Shown: positions 52,459 to 61,350, counted from the first letter of the stretch. The stretch is DNA of 64,000 bases from Bradyrhizobium retamae (GCF_001440415.1 NZ_LLYA01000192.1:186001-250000); one strand, 5' to 3'. Numbers and translations are program-made. The notes: a model not told the origin generated them from the sequence alone.

Positions 52459-53202
52459 GTGGACTTAACCACCTACGCGATCCTCTTGGCCGGCGCGCTC
52501 GCTGGCGGTTTTGTCTCCGGACTTTCCGGTTTCGGCACGGCGCTGATGGCGCTGGGGATCTGGCTTTATATCTTGCCGCCGGCCATTGCCGTGCCGCTGG
52601 TCCTGATCTGTTCGGTCAGTTCGCAAATCTCGACGCTGCCGTCGATGTGGAAAGTTCTCGACTTCAAGCTGGCGTGGCCGTTCGTCGCCGGCGGTCTTGT
52701 CGGCATGCCGATCGGGGCGCTGCTGGTCGCGCGCGCCGACCCGCAAAACTTCAAGCTCAGCGTCGGCGTGATGCTGCTGGTATTTCCCACTGCACTCTAT
52801 TTCATCCGCAAGCCGATGGCCTTCCGCTTCGGCGGCCGGCCGGCAGACGCAGCCGTCGGATTTGCCGGCGGCATCCTCGGCGGCCTCGCCGGCCTGTCGG
52901 GCCCACTGCCGACCCTGTGGGCCAGCATCCGCGGCTGGACCAAGGACCAGCGCCGCGGCGTCTTCCAGATCTTCAACGGCAGCGTGCTCGGCGCTGCGCT
53001 CATCCTGCAGATCGCCAGCGGCTTCGTTGAATTCGACGTGTTCTGGCTGGCGATGCTGGCGCTGCCCGGCACGCTGATCGGCGCACGTCTTGGCATGCGC
53101 ACCTATCACGCCCTGAACGACCGAAACTTCTACGACGTCGTGCTGGCTCTGCTGTTTCTTTCCGGGGTCGGATTGGTGTGGAGCAGCATTGCTCCGAGAT
53201 AG
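52459..53202 (+). CDS. TauE/SafE-family sulfite/organosulfonate exporter-like permease
   Basis: The 247-residue protein has about eight hydrophobic helices in two inverted halves, each with the family GLSGFGTALMA or GLAGLSGPLPTLW glycine-rich motif. It starts with GTG at 52459. Anionic sulfur or carbon compounds are usual substrates in the family; none can be assigned here. Confidence 0.85.
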   Translation: MDLTTYAILLAGALAGGFVSGLSGFGTALMALGIWLYILPPAIAVPLVLICSVSSQISTLPSMWKVLDFKLAWPFVAGGLVGMPIGALLVARADPQNFKLSVGVMLLVFPTALYFIRKPMAFRFGGRPADAAVGFAGGILGGLAGLSGPLPTLWASIRGWTKDQRRGVFQIFNGSVLGAALILQIASGFVEFDVFWLAMLALPGTLIGARLGMRTYHALNDRNFYDVVLALLFLSGVGLVWSSIAPR

Positions 53203-53274
53203 CCGCGCATAGCCGCCATGTGCTCCGAGTAGATTGCTGTACGCCGACCTGCAAAGCGGCTAACCAATCGCGCC

Positions 53275-54207
53275 ATGAGCTCCCCTGCTTCGCGCGAGCG
53301 CCTCGGCCTGTTGCTGGGCTTCATCGGCATGGCGATCTTCGGTGGCACGCTGCCGGCGACGCGGATCGCGGTTGCGGAAATTGATCCGATTGCACTGACC
53401 GCGCTGCGCACCGCGATCGCCGGGCTGTGCTCGCTGGCGCTCCTTCTCGTGTTACGCCGACCGCTGCCGCCCCGCGCGCTGTGGCTGCAACTGATCATTG
53501 CGATGCTTTGCGTCGCCATCCTGTTTCCCCTGTTGATGTCGATGGGCATGCAGCGGGTCGACGCCTCGCATGGCGGCGTGGTGCTGGGCGTACTGCCGAT
53601 CGCCACCGCGCTGGTCGCCGTCGCCATCACCCATGAGCGGCCGCGGCCGCTGTTCTGGATCGCCTCCGTGGCCGGCGCCGCACTGGTGATCGCATTCGCA
53701 TTGCGGCAAGGCGGCGGCGCGCTCGTCGCCGGAGACCTATTCCTGTTCGCATCGGTCGCCGTCGCCGCGATCGGCTACGCATTCTCCGGCCGGCTCACCT
53801 CGCAAATGCCGGGCTGGGAGGTCATAAGCTGGATTCTGGTGATTGCGCTGCCGCTGTCGATCCCGGCAGCCGTGCTGACCATGCCCGCCGATATCACTCA
53901 CATCGCGCTGAAACCCTGGCTCGGGCTGCTCTACGTCGCATTGTTCTCGCAATGGATCGGGTTCTTCGCGTGGAACGCAGGGCTCGCGATGGGCGGCATC
54001 GCGCGGGTTTCGCAGATCCAGTTGCTGCAACCCTTCGTCACCTTTGCGCTCGCGGCGTTCTTCAACGGCGAGACCATCACGCTGCAGATACTGCTGTTCG
54101 CTGCTGCCGTCGTGGTGACGGTCGCCATTTCGACGCGCACGCGGGCCAAGCCGGCGCCCTCACCGCCGCAGCGAAATCGCGAGCCGCCTCAGCTCGCGGC
54201 GTCCTGA
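53275..54207 (+). CDS. EamA-family (DMT superfamily) transporter
   Basis: The 310-residue membrane protein has ten helices formed by two EamA repeats (about 10-138 and 150-285). MAIFGGTLPATRIAVAEIDP and TALRTAIAGL in repeat 1, and WIGFFAWNAGLAMGGIARVSQIQLLQPF in repeat 2, are typical. Metabolite or drug export is likely. Its 3' end overlaps the convergent gene at 54189 by 19 bases. Confidence 0.87.
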   Translation: MSSPASRERLGLLLGFIGMAIFGGTLPATRIAVAEIDPIALTALRTAIAGLCSLALLLVLRRPLPPRALWLQLIIAMLCVAILFPLLMSMGMQRVDASHGGVVLGVLPIATALVAVAITHERPRPLFWIASVAGAALVIAFALRQGGGALVAGDLFLFASVAVAAIGYAFSGRLTSQMPGWEVISWILVIALPLSIPAAVLTMPADITHIALKPWLGLLYVALFSQWIGFFAWNAGLAMGGIARVSQIQLLQPFVTFALAAFFNGETITLQILLFAAAVVVTVAISTRTRAKPAPSPPQRNREPPQLAAS

Positions 54208-54587
54208 TCGGTCAGGACCGGATTTTCCATAATCAGTTCGGCCCTGGTCCCGCCCGACTGGATGGCGCGAAGCAAGACTTTCGCGGTTTTCAGATGGTTG
54301 GCCTTTACGCACAGGCGGATGATCTGGCTCACCGAGACGTCGCGTACCGCGTCGTCGGACATTTTCATGGCGATCTCGAGCGCGCATTTGATCGCGGCCT
54401 GATATCGCTCGGCTTCGGCACCCTTCTCCGTTTCCGCCTTGCGGCCCTGCAGCGTCGCCACTCTCCCGGCCATGGCCCCGGCCGCGATGCAAATCTCGCG
54501 AATCCTTTGCGCCGCCGCGATATTCCCCGCGGGCTGAACGTCGGTCTCCCAGACCTCCAGCGGCCGATCCTTGCGAAACCAGCGCAT
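54189..54587 (-). CDS. Protein of unknown function (132 aa)
   Basis: The start MRWFRKDRPLEVWETD at 54587 follows GAGAGGGGGCTCGCGCG. The protein is soluble and mostly helical, with a charged middle (QGRKAETEKGAEAERYQAAIKC) and a second half SVSQIIRLCVKANHLKTAKVLLRAIQ. No signal or membrane helix and no known motif. The frame can be extended to 54659 but without a ribosome-binding site. It overlaps the end of the EamA gene. Confidence 0.6.
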   Translation of the reverse strand: MRWFRKDRPLEVWETDVQPAGNIAAAQRIREICIAAGAMAGRVATLQGRKAETEKGAEAERYQAAIKCALEIAMKMSDDAVRDVSVSQIIRLCVKANHLKTAKVLLRAIQSGGTRAELIMENPVLTDQDAAS

Positions 54588-54655
54588 CGCGCGAGCCCCC
54601 TCTCGATGCCGGAAAACATAGTCCGCCATCGATCGGGTTCGCAACGATACGGCTC

Positions 54656-56458
54656 TCACTCCGCCGCCGAAATGCGGCTGAACTCGGTGGCCTGCAGCTC
54701 GAACAGCCCGCGATAGATGCCGCCGGGCCGCGCCGCCAGCGCCGCATGCGTCCCCTGCTCGACGATCTCGCCGCGGTCGAACACCAGGATGCGGTCGAGG
54801 CTGCGCACCGTCGACAACCGGTGCGCGATCACGATCGAGGTGCGCCCCTTCATCAGCCGCTCCATCGCCTGCTGGATCAGGCCCTCTGACTCTGAATCGA
54901 GGCTGGAGGTTGCCTCGTCCAGGATCAGCACCGGCGCGTCCGCCAGGAACGCGCGTGCCAGCGCGACGCGCTGCCGTTCGCCGCCCGACAGCTTGACGCC
55001 GCGCTCGCCGACCAGCGTGCCATAGCCCTTCGGCAGCCGCAGGATGAAGTCATGCGCGTTGGCGAGCCGCGCCGCCTGCTCGATCGCAGCCATGCTGGCG
55101 CCGGGCCGGCCATAGGCGATGTTCTCGGCCAGCGTACGGTGAAACAGGATAGGCTCCTGCTGCACGATCGCGATCTGGCTGCGTAGCGATTGTTGCGTGG
55201 CTTTCGCGACATCCTGACCGTCGATCAGGATTTTCCCGCCGCCAATATCGTAGAGCCGTTGCACCAGCTTGACGAAGGTGGTCTTGCCGGAGCCGGAGCG
55301 GCCGACCAGGCCAACCCGTTCGCCGGCGCGGATCTCCACCGACAGTCCGTCATACAGCGGCGCGCGGTGGCCGCCGTAATGGAACGTCACGTCGTCGAAC
55401 ACGATGCGGCCGCCCTGGATGTCGATCGGCTTTGCATCCGGCGCATCGGCGATGCCGATCGGCTCGTCGTGAATCGCGACCAGCTCCTCCATGTCGTTGA
55501 CCGAACGCTGCAGATTGTTGATGTGCATGCCGACGTCACGCAGATAAGCATGAATGATGTAGTAGCTGGTCAGCACATAGGTGACGTCGCCCGGCGTGGC
55601 GCGGCCGGCGATCCACAGCAGGATCGCCCCGCCGATCACCGAGCCGCGAAAGCACAACAGCACCGCGAGTTGCGCCGTCGAGGTGTAGTTATAGCGGTAC
55701 CACGTCCGACGCACGCGCGTCCGCCAGCGTCCGACGACGCCGGCCAGCCGTGCATCCTCGCGCGCTTCCGCGCCGAAGGACTTTACCACCGCGTTGCACG
55801 TCAAGGCATCTGCCAGCGTGCCGCCGACCTTGGTGTCCCAGGCATTGGAGACGCGCGCGGCGGGTGCGATGTAGTTCACCGAGAACGCCATCGTCATCGA
55901 GACATAGATCACGGTTCCGACCGCAATGACCGCACCTAACACCGGCCAGTGCAGCCCGAGCAGGATCATCGAGCCGACCAGCACCAATAGCGACGGCAGC
56001 AGCGCCATCAAGATGGTGTCGTTGAGCAGGTCGAGCGCCCACATGCCACGCGTGATCTTGCGCACGGTCGAGCCGGCAAACGAGTTGGCGTGCCAGTCGG
56101 TCGAGAAGCGCTGCACGCGCGCGAAAGCGTCGCGCGACACGTCTGACATGGTCGTGAGCGTGAACGGCACGATCGCCTGCAGGCCGGTCAGGCGCAGGAT
56201 CATCGATATGAGGCCGAGCGCGACGATCCAGCCGAAGGCTGCGAACGCAGCCTGGCGCGCGCCCGGGTCGGAGGCGCCCAGCGTCAGCGCATCGACCAGC
56301 CGGCCCGAGAAGATCGGCATGAACAGGTCGGCCGCGGTTGCTCCCAGAAGGCCGCCGGTTACGACGGCGGCGCGGCCGGGCTGCTGCAGCCAGTGGCGGA
56401 ACACGAACGGGATCACCACGCGTATCGCCGCGGGACGTTTGTCTGTTTGAACGGTCAT
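54656..56458 (-). CDS. ABC half-exporter (fused membrane and ATPase domains)
   Basis: The 600-residue protein has six helices (about 15-330, type I exporter fold) and an ATPase domain with Walker A GLVGRSGSGKTT, Q-loop IVQQEPILFHRTL, signature KLSGGERQRVALARAF and Walker B VLILDEATSS, then the switch His in IVIAHRLSTVRS. It should work as a dimer exporting lipids, peptides or drugs. A separate promoter and leader lie upstream (56459-56791), so it is probably regulated apart from the EmrAB-like genes. Confidence 0.93.
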   Translation of the reverse strand: MTVQTDKRPAAIRVVIPFVFRHWLQQPGRAAVVTGGLLGATAADLFMPIFSGRLVDALTLGASDPGARQAAFAAFGWIVALGLISMILRLTGLQAIVPFTLTTMSDVSRDAFARVQRFSTDWHANSFAGSTVRKITRGMWALDLLNDTILMALLPSLLVLVGSMILLGLHWPVLGAVIAVGTVIYVSMTMAFSVNYIAPAARVSNAWDTKVGGTLADALTCNAVVKSFGAEAREDARLAGVVGRWRTRVRRTWYRYNYTSTAQLAVLLCFRGSVIGGAILLWIAGRATPGDVTYVLTSYYIIHAYLRDVGMHINNLQRSVNDMEELVAIHDEPIGIADAPDAKPIDIQGGRIVFDDVTFHYGGHRAPLYDGLSVEIRAGERVGLVGRSGSGKTTFVKLVQRLYDIGGGKILIDGQDVAKATQQSLRSQIAIVQQEPILFHRTLAENIAYGRPGASMAAIEQAARLANAHDFILRLPKGYGTLVGERGVKLSGGERQRVALARAFLADAPVLILDEATSSLDSESEGLIQQAMERLMKGRTSIVIAHRLSTVRSLDRILVFDRGEIVEQGTHAALAARPGGIYRGLFELQATEFSRISAAE

Positions 56459-56580
56459 GGCATCATCCGGCTGCGCGAAAGGCGCAAACCGGCTCCATTT
56501 TGGGTTTGACGCGCGGGCGGCCTCGGGCCGAACGCATGCGTCGTTGAAAACTGTCGTTAAGTCGTTGGGAAGTTTGGAAA

Positions 56581-56601
56581 GATCGGGCGTCAGGCCCGAT
56601 C
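56581..56601 (-). terminator. Terminator-like hairpin in the leader of the ABC exporter
   Basis: On the minus strand GATCGGGC-CTGAC-GCCCGATC is a perfect 8-bp stem followed by TTTCC. It lies 21 bases past the stop of the small leader ORF and 122 bases before the exporter start. The U tract is weak. Alternative pairings are described in the findings. Confidence 0.55.
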
Positions 56602-56621
56602 AGGGCCGGCGGAGATCGCGC

Positions 56622-56693
56622 TCAGCGACGCGACCGAAAAACCAGCACGAGCACCGGACGCGAGGCCGCGATCTGCGAATACATCGAAATCAT
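56622..56693 (-). CDS. Putative 23-aa leader peptide of the ABC exporter
   Basis: ATG at 56693 is preceded by GGGGAGATTTGC, one of the best ribosome-binding sites in the window. The peptide begins MISMYSQIAASRP, continues hydrophobic (VLVLVF) and ends in the basic RSRR before TGA. It lies in the 333-base gap between the MFS gene and the ABC exporter, behind its own promoter. Basic residues near a stop are common in ribosome-arrest leader peptides. No family is recognised. Confidence 0.55.
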   Translation of the reverse strand: MISMYSQIAASRPVLVLVFRSRR

Positions 56694-56726
56694 GCAAATC
56701 TCCCCGGTTCGAGCGGCAATGCGCAG

Positions 56727-56755
56727 CTTATAAATGCGTCGCGGGTGATTTGCAA
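56727..56755 (-). promoter_or_regulatory. Sigma70-like promoter of the leader/ABC exporter
   Basis: On the minus strand TTGCAA (56755-56750) and TATAAG (56732-56727) are separated by 17 bases. A start near 56720 would give a leader of about 27 bases before the peptide ATG. Confidence 0.5.
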
Positions 56756-56791
56756 CATGACAAGGGCGTGAACAGCGTTGTCTCGCCGCTT

Positions 56792-58375
56792 TTAATGTGC
56801 GTCGCCGCCGAGCACCGCTGCTGAAGGCTTTTCCAGAACCATCACCAGCAGGCTCAGGGCGAAATAGAACACCGCCAGCATGAAGAAGGCGTCGCCATAG
56901 CCCATCACGACGGCCTGACGGTGCACGATCTGCGACAATTGCTTCAGCGCCATCAGCGCGGAATCGCCCATGCCCTGCAGGCGCTGGGTGAACATGTTGA
57001 GGGTATCGACCGCGGCGGCGTTGCCCCAGGTGACGCGGTCGTGCAGACGCGAGATATGGAGGTCGGTGCGCCCGTTCAGCACCTGGTTGATGACGGCGAG
57101 GCCCACCGCACCGCCGAGATTGCGCGTCAGGTTGAACAGGCCCGAGGCGTTCTTCACCCGCTCCGGCGCCAGCGTGCCGAGCGCGATCGTGTTGGTCGGC
57201 ACTATCACCAGCATCAAGCCGGTTCCGCGCAAAATCTGCGGCAGCAGCAATTCGTAGAAATCATACTCTTTCGTCATCCAGGTCATCTGGTACGAGCCGA
57301 GCGCGAACAGCACCAGACCGATCGCGATCAGGTAGCGCACGTCGTATTTCGCCATCAGCCGCCCCACGATCGGGGCCATGAGGAACATGGCGATACCAGA
57401 GACGAACATGGTCTCACCGATCATCATCGGGCTGTAGCCGCGCACTTCGGCGAGGTAACGCGGATACATGTAGGTGAGCCCGTAAAGGCCGATGCCGACG
57501 CAGAACGAGATCAGGCAGCAGAGGCTGAAATTGCGGTCGGCGAAGGTCCTGAGATCGACGATCGGCTCTCGCACGCTGAGCACGCGCCAGAAGAAGGCGA
57601 TCGCCGAGATCGCACAGATCGCCGCGCACACCGCAACCGAGGTGTCTTCCAGCCATTGCGACTGCGGTCCCTCTTCCAGCACATATTCGAGCGTGCCGAG
57701 GAAGCCGGCCATGAACAGCAGGCCCCACCAGTCGAAATGCTCGAGCAGCGCGAAATTCGGCTTGTCAAAATCGCACAGCGCCCACACACCGATGGTGATG
57801 CCGATGCCGGGAACGATGTTGATGAAGAACAGCCAGTGCCACGACATCGTGTCTGTAATGAAACCACCGACCGTCGGCCCGATCGTCGGCGCCAGTGTCG
57901 CGACCAGGCCGATGATCGGAGCGACGATATGGATTTTCGAACGCGGGAACACCGTATAAGCGGATGCGAACACGGTCGGGATCATGCCCGCGCCCAAAAA
58001 CCCCTGGATCGCGCGCCACACGATCATCTGCTCGATTGTCGAGGCAAAACCGCAGAACAAGCTTGCGACGGTGAAGCCGGAAGCGGAAATCGCAAACAGC
58101 AAACGTGTGCCGAACGCGCGCGACAGGAAGCCGGATAGTGGGATCGCGATCACCTCGGCGATCAGGTACGAGGTCTGCACCCACGACACTTCGCTGGAGC
58201 TGGCCGAAAGGCCGGCTTGTATCTGCTGCAGCGACGCCGAGACAACCTGGATGTCCAGGATCGACATGAACATCCCGAACACCATGAAGAGAAACGCAAG
58301 CAGCCGCCGCGGCGGGATGCGCTCGTCGACTGCTGTGTTCATCAGCGAGGGCGATGCGGTGGTGGCGTCGGCCAT
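56792..58375 (-). CDS. EmrB/QacA-type (DHA2) MFS drug exporter
   Basis: The 527-residue protein has 14 hydrophobic helices. Helix 1 reads MVFGMFMSILDIQVVSASLQQIQ, and motif A-like SGFLSRAFGTRLLFAISA and motif C region GLVATLAPTIGPTVGGFI are DHA2 signatures. It starts 52 bases after the stop of the membrane-fusion gene at 58428, so the two form an EmrAB-like tripartite pump; an outer-membrane channel gene is not in the window. MADATTAS at 58375 is taken as start. Confidence 0.92.
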   Translation of the reverse strand: MADATTASPSLMNTAVDERIPPRRLLAFLFMVFGMFMSILDIQVVSASLQQIQAGLSASSSEVSWVQTSYLIAEVIAIPLSGFLSRAFGTRLLFAISASGFTVASLFCGFASTIEQMIVWRAIQGFLGAGMIPTVFASAYTVFPRSKIHIVAPIIGLVATLAPTIGPTVGGFITDTMSWHWLFFINIVPGIGITIGVWALCDFDKPNFALLEHFDWWGLLFMAGFLGTLEYVLEEGPQSQWLEDTSVAVCAAICAISAIAFFWRVLSVREPIVDLRTFADRNFSLCCLISFCVGIGLYGLTYMYPRYLAEVRGYSPMMIGETMFVSGIAMFLMAPIVGRLMAKYDVRYLIAIGLVLFALGSYQMTWMTKEYDFYELLLPQILRGTGLMLVIVPTNTIALGTLAPERVKNASGLFNLTRNLGGAVGLAVINQVLNGRTDLHISRLHDRVTWGNAAAVDTLNMFTQRLQGMGDSALMALKQLSQIVHRQAVVMGYGDAFFMLAVFYFALSLLVMVLEKPSAAVLGGDAH

Positions 58376-58427
58376 GATCAACTCGGCACAGGCGCCGGGC
58401 GTTTCGCCCGGAGCTCGAGGAAATAAA

Positions 58428-59726
58428 TTACTGCGGTTGAACCGTCGCGGGCGCGTCGAGGTCGGCTTCGCTGTCCGCGTCGGCCGCGCCCTCGCGGGTG
58501 TCGACGGTCACATAGACGGACATGCCGGCGCGCAGCAGGTTCTGCTTCGCAACTTCCTTCGGCACGCGAATGCGAACCGGGAGCCGCTGAACGATCTTGG
58601 TGAAGTTGCCGGTGGCGTTGTCCGGCGGCAGCAGCGTGAACACCGATCCTGCCGCGGGTGAAATGCTGTCGACGACGCCGGCGAATTTGCGATGGCCGTA
58701 CGCATCCACCGATATTTTTACGGGTTGGCCGGGACGGATGCGCTTGAGCTGGGTTTCCTTGTAGTTGGCGTCGATGAAGACATCGTTGAGCGGCACCACA
58801 TTGGCGAGCCGCTGCCCGGCCTGGATGAAATCGCCGGCATTGACGAGCCGATTGGAGAAGGTGCCGTCGACGGGCGCGCGCACCGAGGTAAAGGCAAGGT
58901 CGCGCTCCGCCTTGGCAAGCTGGCTCTGCAACTCCACGAGCTGCGCGCGCGCCTCGGCCTGCTGCGCCTTCGTCACCTCGACATTGTCGCGCGCGGCGTC
59001 ATAGGCCGCCTGCGCCGATTTCACCGCGGCGAGGCTCTGGTCGCGGCCAGCTTCGGAGACCTCGAAGGCGGCGCGTGAGGCGAAGCCCTTGGTGCTCAGC
59101 GTCTGCTGGCGATCGAAGTCGAGGCCCGCGCGCTTCATTGCCGCTTCTGCGGAAGCGAGCTGCGCCCTGGTCTGCTCGACGGCGCTTTGGAGCGCCGTGA
59201 CCTGACGGCCGATGCGGTCGATGGTGGCCTGCTGAGTCGCGATCTTGCTGCGCGCGGCTTCCACCGCGATGCGATAGTCGCCGTCGTCGATCCTGAAGAT
59301 CACGTCGCCGGCGCGAACGAGCGAATTGTCGCGAGGCAGGATAGCCGCGACATGGCCCGATACCCGAGCGCCCAGCGTGGTGTTGTTGGCGCGAACGTAA
59401 GCGTCGTCCGTCGAGACATAGAAGCGCCCGACGAGGACGAAGTAGACTCCATAAGCGGCGGCAGCGAGCGCGAGCAAGCCGAGCACGCCGATCATGACGA
59501 ACTTGCGCTTGCCCGGTTTCGCCGCCGATACATCGACAGACGCCACGGCCGGCTTTTCAGTTGCGGGAACGCCGGGCGGCTCCGCGGGATGACGCCTGGT
59601 TTCCTCCGCGACGTAAGTCCGCAACTGATCGGCGAGCTGAGAGCTGGCCTCAGGCTCGGCTTCGTCCTGAGCCCCGTCCGGTTCGGCGCGAACGACGCGT
59701 GCGGCCTGGTCTCTCGCTGCGGCCAT
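58428..59726 (-). CDS. EmrA/HlyD-type membrane fusion protein
   Basis: The 432-residue protein has an unusually long acidic, Ala/Pro-rich cytoplasmic N-terminus (about 70 residues), one membrane helix (FVMIGVLGLLALAAAAYGVYF, about 76-96), a biotinyl-lipoyl domain (VSTDDAYVRANNTTLGARVSGHV), a coiled-coil hairpin (about 150-260) and the second lipoyl half (FTSVRAPVDGTFSNRLV). It links the MFS pump to an outer-membrane channel. Its promoter region contains a TetR operator. Confidence 0.92.
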   Translation of the reverse strand: MAAARDQAARVVRAEPDGAQDEAEPEASSQLADQLRTYVAEETRRHPAEPPGVPATEKPAVASVDVSAAKPGKRKFVMIGVLGLLALAAAAYGVYFVLVGRFYVSTDDAYVRANNTTLGARVSGHVAAILPRDNSLVRAGDVIFRIDDGDYRIAVEAARSKIATQQATIDRIGRQVTALQSAVEQTRAQLASAEAAMKRAGLDFDRQQTLSTKGFASRAAFEVSEAGRDQSLAAVKSAQAAYDAARDNVEVTKAQQAEARAQLVELQSQLAKAERDLAFTSVRAPVDGTFSNRLVNAGDFIQAGQRLANVVPLNDVFIDANYKETQLKRIRPGQPVKISVDAYGHRKFAGVVDSISPAAGSVFTLLPPDNATGNFTKIVQRLPVRIRVPKEVAKQNLLRAGMSVYVTVDTREGAADADSEADLDAPATVQPQ

Positions 59727-59810
59727 TAACGAGGCCTCCCCATTTCAAAATGTCGCGAGGCATGAGGCCACGAAACCGGCCGCATTGGCGCCCTTAATTC
59801 CAAAGTATTT

Positions 59811-59831
59811 TTGACCGAACGGTTCGGTCAA
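59811..59831. promoter_or_regulatory. TetR-type operator between divergent emrA-like and tetR genes
   Basis: TTGACCGAAC-G-GTTCGGTCAA is a perfect 21-bp palindrome. It contains TTGACC on both strands; on the plus strand this is spaced 17 bases from TAGATT, so the palindrome overlaps the tetR -35 box. Binding would block both transcripts. Confidence 0.8.
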
Positions 59832-59916
59832 GCTAGATTGCTATTATGCCGACCATAAAGCGAGAGAGACTTCTTGCCATATCGCGGGTTGAGTTCTTGT
59901 GCGAGAAGATAAACCA

Positions 59917-60558
59917 ATGGTTGCATCCAGAGCAAGCACGCTTCATCCGTTAGGCGAGGAGGAGAGTTCGAAGCGCCGCCAGATTTTGGACGGCGCGCGA
60001 CAGGTGTTCTTGGATCTGGGCTTTGATGGGGCCAGCATGAACGAGATCGCACGGTCGGCCGGCGTCTCAAAAGGCACGCTTTATGTTTACTTCGCCGACA
60101 AGAGCCGGCTGTTCGAGGCCATCGTCGAGGACGATGCGCTCGAAAAAAGCAAGATCGCGTACAATCTCGATCCCAAACGCGATGTCGAAACCACGCTGCG
60201 CGAATTCGGCCGAACCTATATCGGTTCGATCTGCCGGCCGGGCGGCGGTTCGTCGATCCGCACGGTAATGGCAATCGCCGAACGGATGCCGGAGGTCGGA
60301 CGCCAGTTCTACGAGAACGTACTGGCAAAGACGATCAACCGCCTCGCCGAGTATCTGCAGTCGCATGTCCGGTCGAACGATCTTGCGATCGACGATTGCG
60401 GCCTCGCCGCCGCGCAATTCCTGCAGATGTGCCAGGCGACGCTGTTTCTGCCGTTCGTGTTTCAGGCCGAGCCGGCGCCGTCGGCGGAGCGCATCGCGCG
60501 CGTGGTCGACAGCGCAACGCGGATGTTTCTGGCGACCTATCGGGCGAAGCCGGAGTAA
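59917..60558 (+). CDS. TetR-family repressor of the efflux operon
   Basis: The 213-residue protein has a helix-turn-helix at about 22-70 (KRRQILDGARQVFLDLGF, MNEIARSAGVSKGTLYVYFADKSRLFEAIV). The C-terminal ligand domain (about 80-205) resembles AcrR/TetR_C types. It is divergent from the pump genes with the operator in between, so autoregulation and drug-induced release are likely. ATG 59917 after GAGAAGATAAACC is preferred to a GTG six codons earlier. Confidence 0.9.
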   Translation: MVASRASTLHPLGEEESSKRRQILDGARQVFLDLGFDGASMNEIARSAGVSKGTLYVYFADKSRLFEAIVEDDALEKSKIAYNLDPKRDVETTLREFGRTYIGSICRPGGGSSIRTVMAIAERMPEVGRQFYENVLAKTINRLAEYLQSHVRSNDLAIDDCGLAAAQFLQMCQATLFLPFVFQAEPAPSAERIARVVDSATRMFLATYRAKPE

Positions 60559-60739
60559 CTCCCTTCTTCACCTTTCCTGGTCATGGGCTAGTTCTACTGC
60601 GTCATAACTGCTCAAACCCGCGGCCTTTTGAGCGAGTACGCGATACGTCGTTGTTGCCGCCATCGCATGAAACGACGAGCGAGCCGCCCCATAATGCTGT
60701 GGCGCAGCAGCAGTTGGCAGGGAACCAGCCAAGGGGACA

Positions 60740-60764
60740 GGAACAAAATGATGTCCCCCGCGTC
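60740..60764 (+). promoter_or_regulatory. EcfG-like general stress promoter candidate
   Basis: GGAAC (60740-60744), 16 bases, then CGTC (60761-60764) resembles the rhizobial EcfG consensus GGAAC-N16/17-CGTT with one mismatch. It precedes a stress-type YciF gene by 28 bases. Confidence 0.4.
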
Positions 60765-60792
60765 GGGAATCCCGTCAACCAAGGAGGTTCGA

Positions 60793-61302
60793 ATGGGACT
60801 TTTCACGAAAGACATCAAAACCATGGAGGACATGTTCGTGCATGGCCTGCAGGACATCTATTATGCCGAACACCAGATCACCAAGGCTTTGCCGAAGATG
60901 ATCGAGAAGGCCACCAACCGTGACCTGTCGGCCGGCCTCAAATCGCACCTCGAAGAAACCAACACCCAGATCGAGCGCCTTGAGAAGGTGTTTCAGAAGC
61001 TCGGCAAGGAACCCAAGGCGGCGGATTGTCCGGCGATCGATGGCCTGATCAAGGAGGCCGACACGATCACGGCGGAAATCGACGACAACGCCGTGCTTGA
61101 CGCCGCCATCGTGGCGGGTGCGCAGGCGGTTGAGCATTACGAGATCGCGCGATACGGCACGCTCATCGCGTGGGCCGAAGAACTCGGCCATGACGACGTC
61201 GTTCGTTTCCTGACGACCAACCTCAATGAAGAGAAGGCCGCCAACACCAAGCTCAACACGGTCGCGCTCCGCAAGGGCGTCAACAAGAAGGCCGTAGCCT
61301 AG
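60793..61302 (+). CDS. DUF892/YciF-type ferritin-like protein
   Basis: The 169-residue protein starts at MGLFTKDIKTMEDMFVHGLQDIYYAEHQITKALPKM after AAGGAGG, and ends with NLNEEKAANTKLNTVAL. Four helices with conserved Glu and His residues (YAEHQI, HLEETNTQIERLE, AVEHYEIARY, NLNEEKAA) suit a diiron ferritin-like fold. The family is linked to general stress in bacteria. The frame's upstream extension is not conserved. Confidence 0.9.
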   Translation: MGLFTKDIKTMEDMFVHGLQDIYYAEHQITKALPKMIEKATNRDLSAGLKSHLEETNTQIERLEKVFQKLGKEPKAADCPAIDGLIKEADTITAEIDDNAVLDAAIVAGAQAVEHYEIARYGTLIAWAEELGHDDVVRFLTTNLNEEKAANTKLNTVALRKGVNKKAVA

Positions 61303-61350
61303 GAACCAAAGTTCCGCTGGATAGTTTATCTCCGCTCGGAGGCCGGGTTG

